Positions 58,248 through 64,000 of a stretch of DNA of 64,000 nucleotides are shown here, one piece after another. Source of the DNA: an uncultured Bacilli bacterium (lineage in GTDB: Bacteria > Bacillota_I > Bacilli_A > RF39 > UBA660); NCBI GenBank assembly GCA_934120635.1, contig CAKOUR010000006.1:23397-87396 (forward strand), written 5' to 3'. Every line of letters starts with the position of its first letter. The first letter of the stretch is position 1. Position numbers and translations under genes: made by a program. Below the pieces are notes generated by a model that saw only the letters and a program-made list of their open reading frames with translations, was not told where the DNA came from and did no database searches.

Positions 58248-58808
58248 ATGGCAAGAGAGATATTTAAATATGTAGGATTAGCATTAGTAGCAGTCGGAAT
58301 TGTAGTAGTAATGAAAGGCTTATTTACCAGTGATACAGAATGGAAAGAAACTACTACCAAAAAAAGTACAAAAAGTACATATAATGCAACAGTAAGTTTA
58401 ATTGATAAAGATACAAAATCCTATATATCAGATTCTAAATTAGTGGTAAAAGATAGTAAAGGAAATATAGTAGATGAATGGACAACATCAGATGGTGTAC
58501 ATTTAATTAATAATTTAAGTAATGGAACATATACCTTAACTCAAGAAACAACAAATAGTAAGTATTTTTTAAATACTGATAAAATAACTTTTAAAATAGA
58601 AGGAAAAGATCAAAAAGTTAGTATGTATAATATTGCTTTAACAGAAGAACAAATAAAAAATGGGGTAAGTAATAATCCAAACATAAGTTCAAACGAAACA
58701 AGTGTTGAAAATACTTCATCCTTCAAAAGTATAGTTCCTTATTTAATATCAATTATATGTATCTTTCTAGGAGGAATTTTTCTTTATAAAATTCATCAAG
58801 ATAATTAA
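58248..58808 (+). CDS. Membrane protein with prealbumin-like (Cna-B/SpaA-type) domain
   Basis: A 186-residue protein with membrane helices near both ends (about 8-26 and 160-180). Between them NATVSLIDKDTKSYISDSKLVVKDSKGNIVDEWTTSDGVHLINNLSNGTYTLTQE is a prealbumin-like repeat as in SpaA/Cna-B pilin-type domains. Such domains often form isopeptide bonds; a Lys early in the domain and a late Glu are present but the bond is unproven. AAGAAGGGGGA sets the start at 58248. No sortase signal. Function unknown. Confidence 0.75.
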   Translation: MAREIFKYVGLALVAVGIVVVMKGLFTSDTEWKETTTKKSTKSTYNATVSLIDKDTKSYISDSKLVVKDSKGNIVDEWTTSDGVHLINNLSNGTYTLTQETTNSKYFLNTDKITFKIEGKDQKVSMYNIALTEEQIKNGVSNNPNISSNETSVENTSSFKSIVPYLISIICIFLGGIFLYKIHQDN

Positions 58809-58841
58809 GCAGATTATATCTCTATGATTTGCTTTTTTTAT
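58806..58841 (+). terminator. Terminator after the prealbumin-domain gene
   Basis: AAGCA...AT pairs with AT...TGCTT around TATATCTCTATG, followed by T residues. Confidence 0.6.
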
Positions 58842-58865
58842 GAATAAAATAGAAAAGAGGAAAAA

Positions 58866-59984
58866 ATGAAAAAAGAAATACCAATAACCCTAATCACAGG
58901 ATATTTAGGAAGTGGAAAAACAACATTAATTAACCAAATTTTACAGAATAAAAATAATAGAAAAATAGCAGTAATTGTAAATGATATAGGGAAAGTAAAT
59001 ATAGATGAAGAATTAATCGAAAAAGGAGGAATTGTAAATAAAAAAGATTCATCATTAGTTGCTTTAACAAATGGTTGTATTTGCTGTAATTTAAAAATGG
59101 ACTTAGTAGAGCAAATTAATGAAATTATCAATCAAGATAAATTTGATGCTATTGTAATAGAATCAAGTGGTATTTGTGAACCAATTCCAATTGTACAAAC
59201 CATCACCATGATGACAGAAATGATGAATGGAAAAGAAATCTGCTATTTAGATGCTGTAATCACTGTAGTAGATGCAATTCGTCTAAAAGAAGAATTTCAA
59301 TGTGGAAGTAGTTTACAAAAAGAAAGCATTGATGATGAAGATATTGAAAAACTAATTATAGAGCAACTAGAGTTTTGTAATATTATAGTTCTAAATAAAA
59401 AAGATGAGGTATCTAAAGAAGAATTAGCAGAAATCAAAGCAGTAATTAGAAGTATTCAACCTCAAGCAAAAATTATTGAAACAAATTACTCAAAAGTAGA
59501 TGTACAAAAAATATTTGATACCAATTTATTTGATTTAGAAGCATCAAAAATGACAGCAGGTTGGATTGAAGCAATGAATAATCTAGAAGAACCAGAAGAA
59601 AGCGAAGAAATATTAGAATATGGAATTTCTACATTCGTTTATTGTCGACGTGAACCATTTAATAGAAAAAAGTTTTATGAATTTTTAGATAAAAAATGGG
59701 ATTCCTCTATCATTCGCTGCAAAGGACTTGTTTATTTTGAAGATGAAATAGATACAGCTTATATGGTAGAGAGTGCAGGAAATAGCAAGAATTTAGTATC
59801 AACTGGACAATTTGTTGGTGCAATGCCAGAACAAGAACAGCAAATGATTTTGCTTCAAAACCCAGATGTTGCCGAAATATGGGATGATCAATATCAAGAT
59901 CGAATGAACAAAATAGTTTTTATTGGAAAAAATATGGATAAAGAAGAAATTATCACGAAGTTAGATAGTTTCTTAGATGAATAA
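58866..59984 (+). CDS. COG0523/CobW-family (G3E) GTPase, metal chaperone type
   Basis: A 372-residue GTPase. Walker A is TGYLGSGKTT (11-20), the metal-binding motif GCICCN has Cys71-x-Cys73-Cys74, followed by ESSGICEPIPI and the guanine motif LNKKDE. The C-terminal CobW domain (about 230-372) has FVYCRREPFNRKKFYEFL. Members insert or traffic Zn2+ or other metals; the exact metal is not set by sequence. It has its own AGAGG ribosome site and a terminator after it. Confidence 0.9.
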   Translation: MKKEIPITLITGYLGSGKTTLINQILQNKNNRKIAVIVNDIGKVNIDEELIEKGGIVNKKDSSLVALTNGCICCNLKMDLVEQINEIINQDKFDAIVIESSGICEPIPIVQTITMMTEMMNGKEICYLDAVITVVDAIRLKEEFQCGSSLQKESIDDEDIEKLIIEQLEFCNIIVLNKKDEVSKEELAEIKAVIRSIQPQAKIIETNYSKVDVQKIFDTNLFDLEASKMTAGWIEAMNNLEEPEESEEILEYGISTFVYCRREPFNRKKFYEFLDKKWDSSIIRCKGLVYFEDEIDTAYMVESAGNSKNLVSTGQFVGAMPEQEQQMILLQNPDVAEIWDDQYQDRMNKIVFIGKNMDKEEIITKLDSFLDE

Positions 59985-59987
59985 TCA

Positions 59988-60031
59988 TGAAAGTAATTTT
60001 AGATTCTTATATTTAAAATTACTTTTTTTGT
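59988..60031 (+). terminator. Terminator after the COG0523 gene
   Basis: AAAGTAATTTTA pairs with TAAAATTACTTT, followed by a T7 tract. Confidence 0.85.
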
Positions 60032-60118
60032 TTTCTTATAACTTAAAATACTTTTATTGATTTTTTACTAAGATATTGCTATAATCGAAGTATAAAGAAT
60101 AAAGGAGACTAGATAAAT

Positions 60119-61888
60119 ATGTTAGGAAAAATAATAAGTATTTTAGGAGATACAGTAAGAATAAAACTAGAAGTAAATATCTATGAATTAGATAATTTAA
60201 TGGGAAAAAATGTCATCTTTGAAGAACCAAATGTCAAGATAGTAGGAGAAATTATGGAAGGGGATAGTACTTATTTAGATATTAACCTTATTGGAGAAAT
60301 TTCTAATAATAAGTTCATTTACGGAAGTAGTGTAAAACCTGCTTTTAAAACTCCATGTAGAATTATTACAGTAGAAGAATTAGATATTATCTATCAAAAT
60401 GATCCAAATACCAATTCGATTAGTATGGGAAATTCAGTAGTATATAACAATTATCGAATTTCTTTAGATGTTAATGCTTTCTTTTCTAATCATTTTGCTA
60501 TTTTAGGAAATAGTGGATCAGGAAAAAGTTATTCTACCTCCAAAATCTTGCAATCCATTTTTTATGAAGCTAAAAATAGTATCCCTTTTCGAACAAATAT
60601 GTTTTTATTTGATGCTTATGGAGAGTACCAACCAGCATTTTTTAATATTGGAAAAAATAATCAAAATTTAAATTATAAAGTAATTACCACTGACCTAAAT
60701 AGTACAGAATTTCCTCATTTATGTCTACCTTTTTGGTTACTAAGCGTAGATGATATTGCTCTATTATTAAATGCCAATAACGAAAATCAAATTCCAATTA
60801 TCGAAAAAGCTTTAAAATTAGTAGGTTACTTTACTAAAGCAGAAGAAGAAGTGATTGATCAAAAAAATGATATTTTAGCAAGAAGTATTTTAGACATCAT
60901 TTTTTCAGGAAAAAATCCTAGTGAAATTAGAAATAAACTAACATCAGTATTAACTCAATTTAAAACTAAAGATATTAATTTAGAAATTGCTTTAACAAAA
61001 GGAGGATGGAGTAGAACGATTCGTCAATGTCTATTTGTTGAACCATCAGGAAAATTTGCCGATATTGAAGTTGTTATTCAATATCTAGAAGAATTTACCA
61101 AAACTAATTTTCAATTATCTTTACCAGATGGTACTTTTATGTATGGACTAAAAGAATTTTCTATGGCTCTAGAATTTGCTCTTATCAGTGAAGGTGTTCT
61201 AACCAGTGAAAAAGTTTTTGACTATGCAAATGCCTTAAAAATTAGATTAAATACACTAATAAATAGTGATTATGCTAAATTCTTTGACTATCCAAATTTT
61301 GTTACAGTGGAAGGATATATAAAAGATCTTTTAATGACCTCTAATGGAAGAAAAGCCCAAATTATAAACTTTAATATTAATTATGTTGATGATAGATTTG
61401 CCAAAAATTTAGTAAAGATATATTCTAAATTATTGTTTGATTATGTTGCCAAATTAAAAGATAGAGGATCAATAGCATTCCACATCCTATTAGAAGAAGC
61501 ACATAGATATGTTCAAAATGATATTGATATTAAATTGTTTGGTTATAACATTTTTGAAAGAATTGCTAAAGAAGGAAGAAAATATGGAATTTTATTAGGA
61601 ATGATAAGCCAAAGACCATCTGAGTTAAGTGAAACAGCAATCAGTCAGTGTAGCAATTTCTTAGTCTTTAAAATGTTTCATCCAAATGATATTGCTTTTG
61701 TTACCTCAATCTTACCAAATATCAGCAGTAACTTAATGAATAAATTAAAAACTTATCATTCTGGAACTTGTATAGCTTACGGTTCAGCTTTTAGAATGCC
61801 AGTTGTTGTAAATGTTGATCAGCCAAATCCATCTCCACTAAGTCAAAATGTAGATATCTCTAAAGTATGGTATGTAAAACAACAATAA
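60119..61888 (+). CDS. HerA-like hexameric ATPase (DUF87/HAS-barrel)
   Basis: A 589-residue FtsK/HerA-superfamily ATPase. The N-terminal HAS barrel (about 1-85) starts LGKIISILGDTVRIKL. Walker A is ILGNSGSGKSYS (130-137 core), Walker B is HILLEEAHRYVQND, and KEGRKYGILLGMISQRPSELSETAISQCSNFLVFKM holds the late sensor and arginine regions. HerA usually works with NurA in DNA end resection, or with SIR2/DUF4297-type effectors in phage defence; no such partner is adjacent. AAAGGAGACTAG precedes the start. Next gene is fic, with its own promoter. Confidence 0.88.
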   Translation: MLGKIISILGDTVRIKLEVNIYELDNLMGKNVIFEEPNVKIVGEIMEGDSTYLDINLIGEISNNKFIYGSSVKPAFKTPCRIITVEELDIIYQNDPNTNSISMGNSVVYNNYRISLDVNAFFSNHFAILGNSGSGKSYSTSKILQSIFYEAKNSIPFRTNMFLFDAYGEYQPAFFNIGKNNQNLNYKVITTDLNSTEFPHLCLPFWLLSVDDIALLLNANNENQIPIIEKALKLVGYFTKAEEEVIDQKNDILARSILDIIFSGKNPSEIRNKLTSVLTQFKTKDINLEIALTKGGWSRTIRQCLFVEPSGKFADIEVVIQYLEEFTKTNFQLSLPDGTFMYGLKEFSMALEFALISEGVLTSEKVFDYANALKIRLNTLINSDYAKFFDYPNFVTVEGYIKDLLMTSNGRKAQIINFNINYVDDRFAKNLVKIYSKLLFDYVAKLKDRGSIAFHILLEEAHRYVQNDIDIKLFGYNIFERIAKEGRKYGILLGMISQRPSELSETAISQCSNFLVFKMFHPNDIAFVTSILPNISSNLMNKLKTYHSGTCIAYGSAFRMPVVVNVDQPNPSPLSQNVDISKVWYVKQQ

Positions 61889-61895
61889 TCATTTA

Positions 61896-61924
61896 TTGAC
61901 AATTATATATATAAATGATAAAAT
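61896..61924 (+). promoter_or_regulatory. fic promoter
   Basis: TTGACA (61896-61901) and TAAAAT (61919-61924), 17 bp apart. It overlaps any start before 61924, which supports the later start of the Fic gene. Confidence 0.75.
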
Positions 61925-61950
61925 ATCTTACCTATAAAGGGGAGATTCAG

Positions 61951-62826
61951 ATGAATAGTAGAGAAATATTAGATATTTATAGAAAAAATGGAATAAATGA
62001 TATTAATGTAAAAACATTAATAAAAGTTGCTTTTTTACAGTATAAAAAAGATAAAAACCAATTTAAAAAAAATACTGAATATGATTTTGTCCCACAAAAT
62101 CTAATTAAATTATATTACAGCAAAGGATCTGAAAATTCAGATTTTGAAAATATTGTTCTAAATTTTAAAAGGAAATATATTATCCAAGAATCAAAAGTTG
62201 AAAATGTACATACTAAAGAAGAAATTGAAGGGTTAGGAATTGTTTATGATTATATTAGAAGTGATGAATGGAAAAAATGTCCAAATATTTATATAATTAT
62301 GATGATAAATTTAAAACTATTTTCTTTAACACCATATCCAGAAGCAGGGGGAAAAATAAGAAATGCGAATGCTTATTTAAATGACTCAACTGCCAATTTA
62401 GTACCTTACAATCAAATTGATACAGAGATTTCTAAATTATATCCAAAATTCCAAGAATTATTAAAAATGGGACTTGCGCTAGGAAATGGAATAGAAGAAA
62501 ATGAAGATAAAATTTTAGATTATATTAATAAATGCATAGAATTAAAATGTAGACTAATAGAAATCCATCCATTCCAAGATGGAAACGGTAGAACAATGAG
62601 AGCCTTAACAAATCTACTATTTAAATTAGCAAATATTCCACCAATCTATGTAAAATTATCTGAAAGAGATAATTATTTAAAAGCAATGGCTTCTGCCTTA
62701 GAAGAGAAAAACTATTCCAAAATTAGAGAATTTTACTACTATAAAATCTGTGATTCAATTTTAGAATTAGATGTAAATGACAAAATTAATAAAGAACCAA
62801 CTTTAATAAAAATAAAATCAAAGTAA
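61951..62826 (+). CDS. Fic-domain protein (AMPylator-like)
   Basis: A 291-residue Fic protein. The active-site motif IHPFQDGNGRTMRAL (His206) fits HPFx(D/E)GNGR, so AMP transfer is possible. An N-terminal region of about 100 residues precedes the fold and may hold substrate specificity. No clear (S/T)xxxE(G/N) inhibitory helix or separate antitoxin gene is seen. AAGGGGAGA sets the start at 61951. It is eleven bases before hisS, so hisS may depend on its promoter. Confidence 0.88.
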   Translation: MNSREILDIYRKNGINDINVKTLIKVAFLQYKKDKNQFKKNTEYDFVPQNLIKLYYSKGSENSDFENIVLNFKRKYIIQESKVENVHTKEEIEGLGIVYDYIRSDEWKKCPNIYIIMMINLKLFSLTPYPEAGGKIRNANAYLNDSTANLVPYNQIDTEISKLYPKFQELLKMGLALGNGIEENEDKILDYINKCIELKCRLIEIHPFQDGNGRTMRALTNLLFKLANIPPIYVKLSERDNYLKAMASALEEKNYSKIREFYYYKICDSILELDVNDKINKEPTLIKIKSK

Positions 62827-62836
62827 AGGAGAATTT

Positions 62837-64000
62837 ATGAAAATACAAAACGTAAAAGGTTGTAATGACTATCTTCCACAAGAACAAAAAATAAGAAACT
62901 ATATCAATGATAAATTAAAAGAAACATTTAAAGAATTTGGATATCAACCAATTGAAACTCCTATTTTATGCTATTATGATATGTTAATTGATAAATACGA
63001 TGAAAATAATGACTTAGTAAAAGAAATCTATAAATTAACTGATCAAGGAAAAAGAGAATTAGGACTTCGCTATGATTTAACAGTACCTTTTGCTAAATTT
63101 ATTGCCTTAAATAAAAACCAAATTAGACTACCTTTTAAAAGATATGAAATAGCTAAAGTATTTCGTGACGGCCCAGTAAAATTAGGAAGAGATAGAGAAT
63201 TTACCCAGTGTGATGTAGATGTCGTAGGATTATCTGGACAAATGATAGAAGCAGAGTGCTTAAACTTATATGTCAATGCCTTCCAAAAACTAGGAATTGA
63301 AATTGAAATAGAGTATAATAGCAGAAATTTAATGAGAGGATTAATATTAGATTGTTCAGTTGAAGAAAATAAAATTAGCTCAGTAATTACCATTATTGAT
63401 AAAATGGATAAATTAAGTAAAGAAGAATTTAGAGAAAACTTACAAAAAGTAGGATTAAATGATGAACAAACAGAAAAATTACTTCAATTATTTAAGTTAT
63501 CATTATTAGAATTAAACGAAAAATATCAAGATACAAATATTAAAGAATTAAAAACAGGATTAGAAGAACTTAACTCTCTAAATTGCTATATCAATAGCCT
63601 AAATATAGATAAGTATTGTAAGTTTACACCAACACTAGCTCGTGGACAAGATTATTATACAGGAAACGTTTTTGAAGTATATGAAAAAACAAGAAAACTA
63701 AGTAGCAGTATTGGTGGAGGTGGAAGATATGACAATATGATTACCAATTATATAGGGGATGGAAATATCTATCCAGCAGTAGGGATCAGTTTTGGCTTAT
63801 CTTCAATATATGAATTACTAAAGAATAATGAAAAAGTTTCCAATGAACCAGATATTCAAATTTATTTAATTCCTATGGAAACAGAAGCATATACATTAAA
63901 AATAGCCAATGAATTAAGAAAGAAAAATATTTGCGTTATAATAGAAATGAACAAAAGAAAAATCAAAAAATGCTTTGAATGGGCAGATAAACAAAATATG
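62837..64000 (+). CDS. hisS: Histidyl-tRNA synthetase (3' end outside window)
   Basis: The first 388 residues of a class II synthetase for tRNA-His are visible. Motif 1 region GCNDYLPQEQ, motif 2 FRDGPVKLGRDREFTQCDVD, the His-binding LARGQDYYTGNVFE and the motif-3 region GGGGRYDNMI are present. The C-terminal anticodon domain begins near residue 340 and is cut by the window edge. AAAGGAGAATTT is the ribosome site. No aspS is seen up to the edge. Confidence 0.95.
   Translation, partial: MKIQNVKGCNDYLPQEQKIRNYINDKLKETFKEFGYQPIETPILCYYDMLIDKYDENNDLVKEIYKLTDQGKRELGLRYDLTVPFAKFIALNKNQIRLPFKRYEIAKVFRDGPVKLGRDREFTQCDVDVVGLSGQMIEAECLNLYVNAFQKLGIEIEIEYNSRNLMRGLILDCSVEENKISSVITIIDKMDKLSKEEFRENLQKVGLNDEQTEKLLQLFKLSLLELNEKYQDTNIKELKTGLEELNSLNCYINSLNIDKYCKFTPTLARGQDYYTGNVFEVYEKTRKLSSSIGGGGRYDNMITNYIGDGNIYPAVGISFGLSSIYELLKNNEKVSNEPDIQIYLIPMETEAYTLKIANELRKKNICVIIEMNKRKIKKCFEWADKQNM

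Overview
The window is a very AT-rich stretch (G+C roughly 25-30% by eye) from a Gram-positive, Firmicutes-type chromosome. TGA is used as a stop (for example at 9107 and 55154), so the code is the standard bacterial one and not the Mycoplasma code. Spo0A with tandem 0A boxes, a CotD-like and a CotY/CotZ-like spore-coat protein, a LexA box, a T-box leader, L19 and L21 leaders, type-B RNase P RNA, Prp with a cleavable L27, and the pairs gpsB-rnpB and rodZ-like-pgsA all fit. An uncultured, small-genome, gut-type Bacilli lineage near the Mollicutes/RF39/Erysipelotrichia radiation is my best guess. The exact taxon is inference.

Layout. 1-6.4 kb: spo0A, a membrane-anchored thioredoxin-like protein, tRNA-Gln, a type IV pilin-like protein, lexA, two paralogous exported proteins with SipW-type signal peptides, a 6S RNA candidate, tcdA, rplS and lepB. 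6.6-12.45 kb: one compact operon for an F1-like rotary ATPase, ending in a 59-residue protein and a Flp-type pilin. 12.5-26.6 kb: nfu, a zincin, a membrane protein fused to a papain-like domain, a methyltransferase, a CotD-like coat protein, an orphan adenine methylase, mgtA with a chagasin-like lipoprotein, a sirtuin, dusB-lysS and a VanX/VanY-like peptidase. 26.6-33 kb: a decayed nucleotidyltransferase, tRNAs, smpB, nusB-xseA-xseB, T-box-glyS and rplU-prp-rpmA. 33-46.9 kb: membrane and surface proteins, an EEP-family protein with a glycosyltransferase, tkt-mscL, zinc-ribbon proteins and a Ca2+ P-type ATPase. 47-47.5 kb: tRNAs Leu-Ser-fMet-Asp-Phe, followed by a tyrosine-integrase remnant and an accessory stretch with a cytoplasmic leucine-rich-repeat protein and two unknown genes. 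50.8-64 kb: rhodanese, metal exporter, membrane MutS-like ATPase, SEDS protein, CotY/Z-like protein, orphan Panacea-domain protein, gpsB, rnpB, rodZ-like-pgsA, a COG0523 GTPase, HerA-like ATPase, Fic protein and the start of hisS.

The most interesting locus is the ATPase operon (6593-12452). Its alpha-, beta-, gamma- and epsilon-like subunits keep the catalytic and coupling signatures. The c-like subunit has Ser60 where the ion-carrying Glu/Asp should be, no recognisable subunit a is present, b and delta appear fused, and a five-helix protein without a membrane-buried Arg lies between epsilon and gamma. This looks like a rotary ATPase on a ring that cannot carry ions, so ATP hydrolysis may drive something other than ion transport. 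The terminal pilin-like gene hints at surface machinery.

Other points worth following are a glyS T-box with a very short Stem I and an unusual terminator arrangement, a family of terminators sharing the same stem base, sporulation promoter signals at two coat genes, and a frameshift in an A7 run inside a metallopeptidase gene. Many genes use GGTGAT 2-6 nt before the start codon, and this choice decided several starts here, including non-ATG starts.
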